A stretch of DNA of 23,118 nt. It comes from a virus. The translations under genes were made by a program, and so were the position numbers. The stretch's first letter is position 1. Every line of letters begins with the position of its first letter. The notes beneath the pieces are model-generated. The model worked only from the letters and a program-made list of their open reading frames with translations. It had not been told where the DNA came from and ran no database searches. The stretch covers positions 1 through 23,118 of IMG/VR virus record IMGVR_UViG_3300031951_001251; one strand, 5' to 3'. Shown in pieces: positions 6,768-16,600 of this stretch.

Positions 6768-8180
6768 ATGGCTGCTGCTCCTAATTGGGTTACATATAAC
6801 GAAGGATTACTGGATAAATTCAGTTATCGTATTTTTCTACAACAATTCGCTGGCAATTCTTTGTCTGGTTCTCAGTTTGTTGGTATTGAATCTATTGTTT
6901 CTACGTTATCAATTAAACAAGAATTAATAAGAAATAGTATGATTCTTGAAATGAAAGTTTCTGATTCTGCTGGTATTTTAGAAAATGGTATGATTCAAGT
7001 TGGATCAATAATCAATATTGAAATCTGCAGAGATCCAAACAGTAAAAACGAGGAAGATGCAAAAGTTGCTAAAAAATTATTTGTTGTCACCAGAATTGAT
7101 GACAACATTCAGAGCGCGCAGCTAAAACAAAGAGTATTTAACATTACTGCTCATTCATTTGCTGGTGTTTCAAATGTCTGGCCACTTTTATATTCAGAAT
7201 ATTCTGGACCTACCAAACCAACAGACATTATCAAACAGATTGTAACAAAGAGATTTATACAAAATGGGGCTGGTGAGATTGTGGACAATCTGTCCAAGAA
7301 ATGGATAAATTGCACAAATGAAATTAAGAATGGTATATTATTGCATCAAGTAAAACCATTTGACGCGATTTCTCACTTAGTATCAAAATCAGTCTCACCA
7401 GATAATAGTGAGTATTTTTTCTATGAAGATTTTAATGGATTTAATTTGAGAACTTTGAAGTCAATGAAAAATGACTCAAGTGGTAAAGAAAAAACTTTTA
7501 TCTACTATCAAGATAAAACTCGTAGATTTGGGAATAAAGAAAACGAACAAGTTTCAGACTACTTTAGAATTTTGTATTTAACTCAACACAAACAACAAGA
7601 TTATTTTGAGTTGGTACAAGATGGCGCTGTAATAAATCAAGTTTCTGTTTTTGATATTATTAACAAAGAAGTCATAACAAAAGATTTTAGATATAATACA
7701 TCAGCCAATAGTGCATTTGTTTTAGGAAATAAAACAGCATTCCCATCTAATACAGTTTCATTTATAGCATTTACAAATAGTCCTCCGTATAACGAAAAAA
7801 AATATCCTTATGACATAGCGCCACATTCTAAGATTGCTATCTCAGAAAAGGCTTGGAATAGAGATGACTATTTGTTAGATAACTATAACATTCCAGTTGC
7901 ACAAAGAACCTTGATGGAACAAAATAAAATAACCGTTGAGATTTATGGTAATCCAAATGTATTTCCTGGTGATATTATAAACATGAAAGTTCCAAGCAAA
8001 TCTGGTATTGATTCTGATCTTGAATCTTTAATTCGTAGACAAAGCGGTAAGTTTCTGGTCGGCGCGGTCAAACATAATATCTTTGGAACAAAATTTCAAA
8101 CATTTTTAGATTTATATGTGGATTCGTACGATCAAGAAGTAACAGAACGAAGTCCAGAAAAATCTAATGAAACCACATAA
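6768..8180 (+). CDS. 27: Baseplate hub protein, gp27-like
   Basis: The 470-residue protein is built of beta-rich domains typical of gp27/gpD hub proteins. Its first half has KLFVVTRIDDN and RVFNITAHSF strands, as in the tube-like hub domain. A middle part has PTDIIKQIVTKRF and VKPFDAISHLVSKS helices. The C-terminus has VEIYGNPNVFPGDIINMKVP and GKFLVGAVKHNI, the usual final hub domain of myovirus, T6SS and pyocin hubs. gp27 forms a trimer that holds the gp5 spike and continues the tail tube. It precedes two gp5 OB-fold genes, as expected for its partner. T4 gp27 is 391 residues. Similarity is by fold pattern, not strong identity. Confidence 0.75.
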   Translation: MAAAPNWVTYNEGLLDKFSYRIFLQQFAGNSLSGSQFVGIESIVSTLSIKQELIRNSMILEMKVSDSAGILENGMIQVGSIINIEICRDPNSKNEEDAKVAKKLFVVTRIDDNIQSAQLKQRVFNITAHSFAGVSNVWPLLYSEYSGPTKPTDIIKQIVTKRFIQNGAGEIVDNLSKKWINCTNEIKNGILLHQVKPFDAISHLVSKSVSPDNSEYFFYEDFNGFNLRTLKSMKNDSSGKEKTFIYYQDKTRRFGNKENEQVSDYFRILYLTQHKQQDYFELVQDGAVINQVSVFDIINKEVITKDFRYNTSANSAFVLGNKTAFPSNTVSFIAFTNSPPYNEKKYPYDIAPHSKIAISEKAWNRDDYLLDNYNIPVAQRTLMEQNKITVEIYGNPNVFPGDIINMKVPSKSGIDSDLESLIRRQSGKFLVGAVKHNIFGTKFQTFLDLYVDSYDQEVTERSPEKSNETT

Positions 8181-8182
8181 AC

Positions 8183-9121
8183 ATGAGAGATTTGACAAAT
8201 ACACCATATAATGAATTCGTCTGGTTCGTCGGAAGCATAGAAAGCATAGAAGATCCAGATAAACTCGGAAGAGTTAGAGTTCGTGCTTTTGGTTTTCACG
8301 ATGAGTTGACGCCAATTGATAAACTTCCATTAGCATTTATACTAGACGGAGCGACTCCGCCTGTTACTGGTGTTCAAACTGCAGTTGGCTTTTTCATGGA
8401 TGGAAAGTTAGCACAACAACCATTCATTCTTGGTCTAATGAATAGTACAGTATCATATCCAGGAAGAGTAGATTCTACTCCGACAGGAACAAAACCATCA
8501 ACGGCTTCTGGAAGAACTAGCCCAAGACCACAAACTGTTCCAAGTGATTCACCGCAACCAAACATACCAGAAGGACCAATTATCGTAGAAGATAATAAAG
8601 AGTTCTGGACATTGGTTGCCATTTGCGGAACAGAAGACGGAGATAGACAATCATGGGCAGACGTAGCACAAAGTATTTACAACAGAATGAATGCTGGAGT
8701 ATTTGGTGGGTCAACTGCTACTGGTGTGATATTAGCTAGAAACCAATATCAGCCAACATGGCTTCTTCCACAACTTAGATCCCCGAACACTAAGACTCAA
8801 GGATCTCCTAATAGAGAATGGACTAACATAAACAACATAGCTGATGCAGCACGAGCGACTAATCAATCACAACAATATTTACTTGGTGTGGCTAGAGCGA
8901 TTAAAGATCAAGGATTACAAAATAATGCTAAAGCGTTTGTTAAAACCTATACAGATTTTCTTGGAAAATCTCAGGTATCAATATGGTGGAAAACAGATTT
9001 TGGTTTTGCACGAAGAAGCCCCAACAATAATAGATTCGCATTTCGCAAAGATAGTAGTTATACAGGTGCTGCTGGCCAAGGACCAATTCCTGGTTTTGTA
9101 ATCGCTGCAGTAATAGAATAA
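8183..9121 (+). CDS. gp5-type spike OB-fold protein fused to a SleB-like cell-wall hydrolase
   Basis: Residues 1-95 form the gp5/gpV OB domain: MRDLTNTPYNEFVWFVG, then DPDKLGRVRVRAFGFH, and AQQPFILG at the end. A Pro/Ser/Thr linker follows (about 95-135). The C-terminal 175 residues resemble cell-wall hydrolases of the SleB type (Hydrolase_2): an acidic GTEDGD with Glu151 in the catalytic position, WADVAQSIYNRM, TGVILARNQYQPTW, and a late WWKTDFGFARR segment. The likely role is cutting peptidoglycan during tail penetration. T4 gp5 has a lysozyme in the equivalent place. The N-terminus is nearly the same as in the next gene, so the two arose by duplication. The start sits 2 bases after the hub stop with no clear Shine-Dalgarno. 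Confidence 0.7.
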   Translation: MRDLTNTPYNEFVWFVGSIESIEDPDKLGRVRVRAFGFHDELTPIDKLPLAFILDGATPPVTGVQTAVGFFMDGKLAQQPFILGLMNSTVSYPGRVDSTPTGTKPSTASGRTSPRPQTVPSDSPQPNIPEGPIIVEDNKEFWTLVAICGTEDGDRQSWADVAQSIYNRMNAGVFGGSTATGVILARNQYQPTWLLPQLRSPNTKTQGSPNREWTNINNIADAARATNQSQQYLLGVARAIKDQGLQNNAKAFVKTYTDFLGKSQVSIWWKTDFGFARRSPNNNRFAFRKDSSYTGAAGQGPIPGFVIAAVIE

Positions 9122-9129
9122 ATATACTT

Positions 9130-10068
9130 ATGAGAGACTTAACAAACACACCATACAAACAATTTATCTGGTTTATTGCAGAGATTGTTGAAACTAATAC
9201 GGATCCAAATAAACTTGGTCGTGTCCGAATTCGCGTACTCGGGTTTCATTCAGAAGATACTCCCAGAGATAAATTACCTTTGGCTTTAGTAATGAATGGT
9301 GGCGCAGCAAGACTAGTAGAAAAACAATGGGTTGTCGGTTTCTTTTTAGATGGAGCAATGGCACAGCAGCCATTTGTCTTAGGCACTGTCGGTTCTGCTA
9401 TCGGTAATTCTGCTAAAGTAAACTCGCAAGAAAATCCAGGTCCAAATGAAGATAGAACAAAAGGAACTCCGAAGTCTTTGTTGCAGCAGGTTGAAGATGC
9501 TAAAGAAAAATTAAGAAGAGCAATAGTTGCAGGCGGTGATGTCGTAGGTGCTAAGGAAGATCTGGATAAACTGGAAGCTAAACTTAAAGCTGCGGAGGCA
9601 GCTGAAGCTGCCAAACAAAGATTAAAAAAAGTCACGCCAACAACGCCACCCGCAGCTTTTGGGAACATTGATCCTCGACTAGAGGGTACCAATGGTTACC
9701 TTGACGAATCTAAATTAGTTAAAGTATCAAGCAATCAGAAATTAGATGCACCTGCTGCTGCAGCTTATCAGAGCATGGTAGCAGCTGCTGAAGCAGATGG
9801 AATAAGATGGTCGATAACTGACTCATACCGAAATTATGCGCAACAGGTTGATGTTGCTAACAGAAAAGGCTTATATGAAGACGGCGGATTGGCAGCAAGA
9901 CCTGGCACATCAAGGCACGGATGGGGTAGAGCACTGGATCTTGGCGGAGGTGCAGAGAACTTCGGCACACCGCAAAATAACTGGCTTCAACAAAATGCAG
10001 GGAAGTTTGGTTTCAAAACGATTGCAGGAGAACCTTGGCACTGGCAGTGGGAACCGCCTAAGAACTGA
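9130..10068 (+). CDS. gp5-type spike OB-fold protein fused to a VanY-like D-Ala-D-Ala carboxypeptidase/endopeptidase
   Basis: Residues 1-90 repeat the OB domain of the preceding gene (MRDLTNTPYKQFIWFIAE, DPNKLGRVRIRVLGFH, AQQPFVLG). Residues about 115-165 are an Ala/Lys/Glu coiled coil. Residues about 200-312 are a peptidase M15 (VanY) domain: SITDSYRNYAQQ, then SRHGWGRALDLG with zinc ligands His263 and Asp270, and GEPWHWQWE with Glu301 as general base and His304 as third ligand. It should cleave the peptide stems of peptidoglycan. Length equals that of its neighbour (312), but the enzyme is unrelated. No Shine-Dalgarno is seen before the ATG, which lies 9 bases after the previous stop. Confidence 0.88.
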   Translation: MRDLTNTPYKQFIWFIAEIVETNTDPNKLGRVRIRVLGFHSEDTPRDKLPLALVMNGGAARLVEKQWVVGFFLDGAMAQQPFVLGTVGSAIGNSAKVNSQENPGPNEDRTKGTPKSLLQQVEDAKEKLRRAIVAGGDVVGAKEDLDKLEAKLKAAEAAEAAKQRLKKVTPTTPPAAFGNIDPRLEGTNGYLDESKLVKVSSNQKLDAPAAAAYQSMVAAAEADGIRWSITDSYRNYAQQVDVANRKGLYEDGGLAARPGTSRHGWGRALDLGGGAENFGTPQNNWLQQNAGKFGFKTIAGEPWHWQWEPPKN

Positions 10069-10089
10069 GTATATAGGATAATTTAATAA

Positions 10090-11157
10090 ATGACAAAGAC
10101 ACCATCACAAATTCTTGACGATATTAAAAATACTGCATTAGATTCTACTTCTAAGGTATTTTTAGACACGGGCATTTTTAATGATAAGGAATTATTAAAA
10201 GATCCAACCGCAGCGATCGGTATTGTACAATCTCAAGTAAATGGGCTTTTGAGTAAAGGTGTCTCTATAGAAAATATAGGAATTGTCGGGCTAAACGAAG
10301 CATTTCCTGATTTGAATGCAGAACTTGAAGGATTATGTGAAACTCTCGGTTGCGCATTCGGTGGTGAATTATCTGGTATTATTCCGGATAATTCATATTT
10401 TGCTTCGTTAAATAGAACAATTGATAATGTTGGTGCAATTAAAAACTCATTAGAATCAGCAGAATTGCCGTCAGATATATTGACAAAGTTATCTGTTCTA
10501 AACAAATATACAGCCCCAGTTGATGGCAAAGAGACTGAAGATGGTGAACCTCTAATTAAATTTCCTGATACGTTTATTCCGGAAGAAAGACCACAAGGTT
10601 CTGGTCGAGGAAAAACACCAATTTCTGATTGGCGCGATAGAAGCCGTGTGGTTACAGAAACAGCTGGCTCTTCTGGTGCGCAATCCTGGGCTGAGAGCAA
10701 TAGTCAGTTCGGAGCAATCTATGGTAAGAACATTGTTTATAAATCTAACTTTGGTCATTTTATTGAGCTGGATGATTCGGAAGGAGCCGAGCGAGTAAAC
10801 ATATATCACAAAAATGGTACGTTTATTACGTTGATGCCAGACCAATCAATTGTTATGCGCGCTCAGGGTGGATTACAACAAGTAACATATGCAAATAATG
10901 ACATATTTGTAAAAGGAAACATTAACATTACAGTAATGGGTGACACTAACATTTCTACAAATGGTGACACAAATATTGATACTGTTGGTGATGTAAATTG
11001 GAGAGTTGGTGGCGATTTTAATTTAGATGTGACTGGCGATACGTTTATGGCTAATCGCGGTGATATTAAAATGACTGCAAGGCAGATTCGTCAGAACGCT
11101 GGAGATCCGCGTGTTCTTGATGATGTAAAAGAAAAAACATACAAATTTGATTCTTAA
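10090..11157 (+). CDS. 5: Baseplate spike needle, gp5 C-terminal beta-helix as a separate protein
   Basis: This 355-residue protein has a helical N-terminal part (1-140), a Pro/Gly/Arg linker (about 165-195), and a C-terminal part from about 210 like the gp5 triple-stranded beta-helix. From about residue 273 there are six to seven octads with Gly at every eighth place (KGNINITV, MGDTNIST, NGDTNIDT, VGDVNWRV, GGDFNLDV, TGDTFMAN). This matches the VxGxxxxx octad of the T4 gp5 needle. No lysozyme or OB domain is present; these lie in the two genes upstream. In T4 a single gp5 is cleaved between lysozyme and needle, whereas here the parts are separate genes. The upstream AGGA probably serves as ribosome binding site. 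Confidence 0.8.
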   Translation: MTKTPSQILDDIKNTALDSTSKVFLDTGIFNDKELLKDPTAAIGIVQSQVNGLLSKGVSIENIGIVGLNEAFPDLNAELEGLCETLGCAFGGELSGIIPDNSYFASLNRTIDNVGAIKNSLESAELPSDILTKLSVLNKYTAPVDGKETEDGEPLIKFPDTFIPEERPQGSGRGKTPISDWRDRSRVVTETAGSSGAQSWAESNSQFGAIYGKNIVYKSNFGHFIELDDSEGAERVNIYHKNGTFITLMPDQSIVMRAQGGLQQVTYANNDIFVKGNINITVMGDTNISTNGDTNIDTVGDVNWRVGGDFNLDVTGDTFMANRGDIKMTARQIRQNAGDPRVLDDVKEKTYKFDS

Positions 11158-11163
11158 GCACTA

Positions 11164-11170
11164 CTAAATA
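11164..11170 (+). promoter_or_regulatory. Late promoter motif CTAAATA for the wedge operon
   Basis: CTAAATA lies in the 35-base gap between the needle gene and the 69-codon gene, one of the few intergenic spaces in the window. T4 spacing puts the start near 11176, followed by a short leader with CGGAG (11181-11185) and the ATG at 11193. The same heptamer heads the hub operon at 4646. Confidence 0.6.
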
Positions 11171-11192
11171 CACTATACAGCGGAGAATTTAC

Positions 11193-11402
11193 ATGAAAAC
11201 TCTTAAAGACTTTATGGTTGAATTTACAGTTCCTGGATTTGAAGGAAAGAGAATCAAAGTCACCAAAAAACCAATTCGCATGATTAATGGAAAGATGGCC
11301 AAAGCATTTCCTGGAAGAGGAACTGAGGGCGATGGTCCAGATGGTTCAGCCGAAGGCAATGATGGCGGAGATGGTGGAGACGGCGGAGATGGTGGCGAAT
11401 AA
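11193..11402 (+). CDS. Small protein of unknown function with an Asp/Gly-Gly repeat tail
   Basis: The 69-residue product starts with MKTLKDFMVEF and a basic segment (GFEGKRIKVTKKPIRMINGK), and ends in a DGG tripeptide repeat (NDGGDGGDGGDGGE) encoded by GGA/GGC/GAT triplets. It has a good ribosome binding site (CGGAG), its own upstream late promoter, and a TAATG overlap with gp25, so it is very likely translated. No family was recognised. It is not a PAAR tip: the expected metal-binding residues and length are absent. A small adaptor or assembly factor for the baseplate is possible from context only. Confidence 0.6.
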   Translation: MKTLKDFMVEFTVPGFEGKRIKVTKKPIRMINGKMAKAFPGRGTEGDGPDGSAEGNDGGDGGDGGDGGE

Positions 11403-11815
11403 TGGCATTTAGAAAACCAAAACCACTTGGACCAACAGTCACATATAGCGACTTTACTACTTCTTTTGCTAGAAACGCTGTATCTAACGATGTCATTCGT
11501 TTAACAGATATAAACGCAGTAAAACGTTCTATTAAAAACTTGGTAGTAACTAATAAAAACGAAAGGTTGCTAAATCCAAGAATTGGCGCTGGTTTACTTT
11601 CATTGTTGTTCGAACCAATGGGTCCAATCGTCACTTTAGATATTAAAGAATCTATTGCAGATACACTACGAGAATTCGAACCAAGAATAGAAAAGTTAAG
11701 CATTGATGTTACTCCTGATTATGATAACAACCAGTACTATGTAACTATCGTATTTACTATGGCAGCAGTGCCAGACACAGGAACAGTAGAGTTTACTCTA
11801 AACAGGATTAGATAA
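11402..11815 (+). CDS. 25: Baseplate wedge protein gp25
   Basis: At 137 residues (T4 132) it shows the GPW/gp25 family features: a DxxAVKRSIKNLVVTNKNERL block, NPRIGAGLLSLLFEPM (59-73) and the conserved EPR core motif at 93-95 followed by a LSIDV strand. gp25 is the sheath-initiator of the wedge and the counterpart of TssE in type VI secretion. It binds the gp6-gp7 core bundle and offers the first docking strand for sheath protein. The gene overlaps the preceding stop by one base and abuts gp6. Confidence 0.93.
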   Translation: MAFRKPKPLGPTVTYSDFTTSFARNAVSNDVIRLTDINAVKRSIKNLVVTNKNERLLNPRIGAGLLSLLFEPMGPIVTLDIKESIADTLREFEPRIEKLSIDVTPDYDNNQYYVTIVFTMAAVPDTGTVEFTLNRIR

Positions 11816-13609
11816 ATGGCGACCAACGGATTCTTAAACAATACTCAATTAGATTTTGCATCATATAAACAAAGTCTAAAAACATATTTAAGTCAACAAA
11901 CTCAATTTAGAGATTATGACTTTGAAGGTTCTAACTTGTCAGTCTTGCTAGACTTACTTGCATATAACACATATCACAACGCCATGTATCTAAACATGAT
12001 TGGCAGTGAGATGTTCTTAGATACCGCGCAGCTTCGCGAATCAATTATCTCGCATGCGAAAGAATTAAACTATACTCCACGTTCAAGATCTGCTTCTAGA
12101 ATAGAAGTAGACATTGTTGCTTCCGTAAATAATAGCGTGTCGCCAGATACAATAACACTTCCGAATAATTATAGAATTAGTGGTACTGCGAACAACGGGT
12201 TAGTCTATAATTTTTATACTAAAGAACCTGTAATATTGGAATCATCTAACAGTTATAGTGTTTCTAATGTTTTCTTTTACGAAGGTTCTTTGAAAACAGA
12301 AGCATTCTTAGTATCTTCTGCCAACGCACAATTTGTAATTAATTCTAGCAATGTTGATACTAGCACAGTTTCTGTAACAGTTCAAAAATCATCAACAGAA
12401 GCAGTATTTACAACATGGAATAGAAGCGAAGAACTATTTAATCTAAATGCAAATAGCGAAGTATTCTTTGTTCAGGGATACAGAGATTTTCAGTATTCGA
12501 TTACATTTGGCAATGGTGTCGTTGGTAAACAGCTAACACCAGGAAACATATTGCTTGTAAGCTACATAGAAACTAATGGCGTGGATGCTAATTACACCTC
12601 GACATTTTCTACTGTAGAATCTGTAGATATTTTCCCAGCTAATACATTTTCGCTAGTGTATTCTGGTTCTTCTTATGGCGGAGCATATGCTGAAGATAAT
12701 GATTCTATTCGTTATAATGCGATTCGTGGATTTACTAATCAAAATCGCGCTATTACTGCAGAAGATACAATATCATTGCTTAAAGCTAATTTCCCGTCTA
12801 TTGAAACTGTAGTCGCGTATGGCGGAGAAGAAGCCACACCAAAACGCTATGGTAAAATTGTTATCTCGGCGAAACCAGTTGGATCAGAATTATTATCAGA
12901 ATCTCTAAAGAACGAGATAGTCGATTTTCTATCTGATAAAACATCATTATCCGTAGAACCACTAATTGTAAATCCAGAGTATTTTTATCTTGATATTGCC
13001 TCTCGCGTCAAATACAACATAAATCAAACCACAAAAACTTATTCTCAGTTAGTATCAAATGTTGTGACTGCAATTACAGCGTTTAATACCAGTTATCTTT
13101 CTGATTTCGGTTCGGATTTAAGATTTTCTAAACTTTCTGCTGCAATCGATGCCGCTGATGTTTCGATCATTTCTAATGATACACAAGTTAGAATTAGCAA
13201 AAGAATTACACCATCTCCTGGCGTAAGTTATTCAGAAACATGGAGTTTTGAAAATCAACTACATAGTGAAAATGTCAGATATGTTTTACCAATTGGTCAC
13301 GAACCAATCGTATCTTCGAGCGCGTTCGTTTATGATGGTTATACTGCGTATCTACAAGATAATGGTAATGGAGTTTTGCAAGTTTATACTACGATAAATG
13401 GTTTGTCAACGATTCTTGCAACAGTTGGATCAGTAAACTATGATACAGGTGTTATTTCTATAACAGGATTAAACGTAGATTCTTATTCAACAGATAGCAT
13501 TAAGATTTATGCAAGAACAGAAAATGCTGATATAGATACTTTGACTAATAAAATTCTTCTTATTGATGCAGAAGATATTAGCGTTACAATGACTGGAATT
13601 AGAATCTAA
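11816..13609 (+). CDS. 6: Baseplate wedge protein gp6 (baseplate J family)
   Basis: This 597-residue protein (T4 gp6 660) opens with the characteristic block FRDYDFEGSNLSVLLDLLAY, NTYHNAMYLNMIGSEMFLD and QLRESIISHAKELNYTPRSR. A baseplate-J-like middle follows (FGNGVVGKQLTPGNILLVSY; then DNDSIRYNAIRGFTNQNRAI, VVAYGGEEATPKRYGKIVIS). The last ~120 residues form a beta-rich end domain. gp6 dimers link neighbouring wedges and form the inner baseplate ring. AGGA lies 12 bases before the ATG, inside the gp25 end. Its stop overlaps the gp7 start (TAATG). Confidence 0.95.
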   Translation: MATNGFLNNTQLDFASYKQSLKTYLSQQTQFRDYDFEGSNLSVLLDLLAYNTYHNAMYLNMIGSEMFLDTAQLRESIISHAKELNYTPRSRSASRIEVDIVASVNNSVSPDTITLPNNYRISGTANNGLVYNFYTKEPVILESSNSYSVSNVFFYEGSLKTEAFLVSSANAQFVINSSNVDTSTVSVTVQKSSTEAVFTTWNRSEELFNLNANSEVFFVQGYRDFQYSITFGNGVVGKQLTPGNILLVSYIETNGVDANYTSTFSTVESVDIFPANTFSLVYSGSSYGGAYAEDNDSIRYNAIRGFTNQNRAITAEDTISLLKANFPSIETVVAYGGEEATPKRYGKIVISAKPVGSELLSESLKNEIVDFLSDKTSLSVEPLIVNPEYFYLDIASRVKYNINQTTKTYSQLVSNVVTAITAFNTSYLSDFGSDLRFSKLSAAIDAADVSIISNDTQVRISKRITPSPGVSYSETWSFENQLHSENVRYVLPIGHEPIVSSSAFVYDGYTAYLQDNGNGVLQVYTTINGLSTILATVGSVNYDTGVISITGLNVDSYSTDSIKIYARTENADIDTLTNKILLIDAEDISVTMTGIRI

Positions 13610-16600
13610 TGAAAGATATTGAGAAATTAATTTCTCCCTTAATCGAAAGTCAATTTCCTTCAGTTTATCGTGATGAGGGAGCGACGTTTGTTGCTTTCGT
13701 AAAAGCATATTTTGAATGGTTAGAACAAACTAATGGAGTTGCATATGATTCTCGCCGACTCCCAGAATATCGCGATATCGATACTACCTTAGATAAATTT
13801 GTAGACGAATTTAGAAAAAAATATATGCACGGTATCCCAAAAGATATTGCTGCAGATAAACGTCTACTACAAAAACACATTAAAGAATTATATTCTTCCA
13901 AAGGAACAGAGCGTGGTTTAGAACTGTTGTTCCGCATATTGTTTAATGAAGATATTAATGTTTATATTCCTGGAGCTGACGTACTTCGCGCTTCTGACGC
14001 GCAGTGGTTAGTTCCAAGATACTTAGAATTAGAATACAATGTAAATATCGGTTCGTATGTTGGTAAAACAATCACTGGTCGCATATCTGGTGCGACAGCA
14101 TTCGTAGACGAATATAAAACATTTGTAACTGGTAACAAGCGCCACGATATTCTTTATATTACTGATATCGTAGGAACATTTGCTGCAAACGAAGAAATCA
14201 TAAACACAGACGTTATAGATGATCTGGGTATTGAAGTCACATCTAGCCCAAGAGTACGTGGTTCTTTAATTGGCATTGATGTGCGCGGTAGTTCTACTGG
14301 ATTTTCTCTTGGCGAAGTTGTTGATGTTTCTGGTGTCGGTGAAGATGGTCAAGCGATTGTAACGAGCCTTGAAAGTTTGCAGGGTGTTGTTAGTTTTGAT
14401 ATTATAAATGGCGGAACTGGTTTTACTTTGACAGCATCTGAAACAATTACACCATCAGGTAATGCGCCATCTATCGCTGCTTCTTTTAATATCGGTTCTC
14501 TAAGCAATACAAGTACAATTGATCTAACTTCTACACCAATTACTAATGCGCTTAGTATTCAAATTAATGCTCCAGCGCCAGCATATACTGCATTTTCAGC
14601 GAACGCAGCTGCCGATTGGCTGACTCCGTTTAATGGTATTTTTGTTCTAAACACCTATACATATGGCACAATTGCTACATTGACAGACATTAATCCTGGT
14701 AAAGGATATAATGCCAATGTTGCAGTATCTGTTGTTGATAATTTAATTTATCCACTTCGAATCTCTGATGGCGCTGGTGGATTTCTTGGCTATAACGCAA
14801 ACATTGCTGGCTTTGCTGGTATCGGAGATGGCGCAGCCAAAACAGTTGCAATTTATAATTCTGGTTTTGGTTATACTAATAATACGACAGTTTCTTTAAC
14901 TAGCGTTTCTAATTCTTCTCACGTTGCTACAGGAACAATTAATGCTGTCGGTCAAGGTAAAGGCGAAGGATACTTCAAATCTACTCGCGGTTTCCTAAAC
15001 TCTGACAAGTATATTCACGACAATTATTATTACCAAGAATATTCCTACGAAGTTCAAGCTGTTACCGCATTTAACAAGTATTCTAGCATTCTTCGTGACT
15101 TGTGGCACCCAGCTGGTATGGAGAAATTTGGTAGAACATTAATTCAATCTGTTCCCGTTTCTCGCGGAACCACCCTAGAAGCTTTAATTGAATACCTAGA
15201 CACTCAGTATCTAACCTCTACTTCTACAACTCTTACAACTTCTACTGGTATTACAACAAGCAGATTTACAGAAACTGTTGGCGCGACCACAATTGCGACA
15301 GAGTATCTCACCACATCTGCATACGGAACTTCGTTCATAACTAAGCGCGAAACTGCTATTGATACTACGTTTGAGACAGCCATATCGACCTCGACACTTA
15401 CTGCGTTCTCAACGTTAATTACTACTGCAACTGCAATTGACACTGCTGTTGGAACAATCTTTTATACAAATACAACGTATACTGGCCAAGAAACCAGAGC
15501 AACTGCTACGACTAAGAGTACAGCTACAGTATATGATACCAATAGAACAACTACGTTTGCTACTGCGTATGCGACTGGCACATCTAAAACAACTACAACC
15601 AGCTATGCTACTTTAGCAGGTGTTTCTGCTACTAACTTCCAAACATCTGTTGTAACTAACTTTTTTACAACAACTGTATTTGATACAAGTATAACTGCAG
15701 ATACAACATATGAAACATTTGCCAGCGCCAGCGGTTTTGTAAATCAGATTAGAGCCATAGAAGATGCTGAGTCAAAAGGATTTACGATAGAAGATTGTGA
15801 ATTTCTTAACGACGCTCCTCCTGGTGTATGGACTTACTATTGTTCTAAAGAAATTACGATTTCTGAAATTACCAAAGTTGCAACATCTAAAAGCACAGGT
15901 ATCAACTCAAGTTATTCTACCACATATGATACCGTTTTCAATACAAGTGGTGGAACTCTGGTCAATACAACAATTGACACGACCACGAAATACAATACTG
16001 ATACTACAATTGATACAACTCGTACTACGAAGTTTAATACCAGTCTGTCCACAACAACAACGTACGACACAAATACGTTAGTAGATACAGCCATAACAAT
16101 TGATACTCTACCAGTAACTGCTATTGTTACCAGCTACTTTACGAATACGACTACCACGTTCAATACGACGACAGTATTCCAAACATCTTCTGTGTTTAAC
16201 ACAACAACTTCATATCAGACAGACTCTGGAGCAGGTACACTAATTAATACCTCTAAGACCACAGCGACTGATATTTTAACGAATACTAGTAAAGCAACAT
16301 CAACGGACAGATCCACTAGAACTTCTGGCGTAACAACAACTGTATTCTTAACAGCATACGCGACTGCTGTTGCTACTACAACTGCGTATGTAACTTCAAC
16401 GACCACCAAATATGATACAACCTACAGTACCATATCTGGAACTGGTATTGGTTCAACAACATTCGAAACCAGCAAAGTAACAGCAACTGCTCCTGATACA
16501 ACTAAAAATACTGAAAAGTTTACTGCTACTGTTTACATGACAAATAGATTAACTACTATTGACACTATAAAAATGTCAGGCGGTACATATTATGAAACCA

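Noticed and set aside
9117-9124. AATAAATA at the junction of the two OB-fold genes as a late promoter
   Set aside because: T4 spacing would put the transcription start at about 9130, on the start codon itself, leaving no leader. It is probably chance from the overlapping stop codon.
9246-9692. A 148-codon minus-strand frame opposite the VanY-type gene
   Set aside because: The opposite frame holds a clear OB fold and coiled coil. This one is Ser/Ala-rich, has no ribosome binding site and is antisense to a conserved domain.
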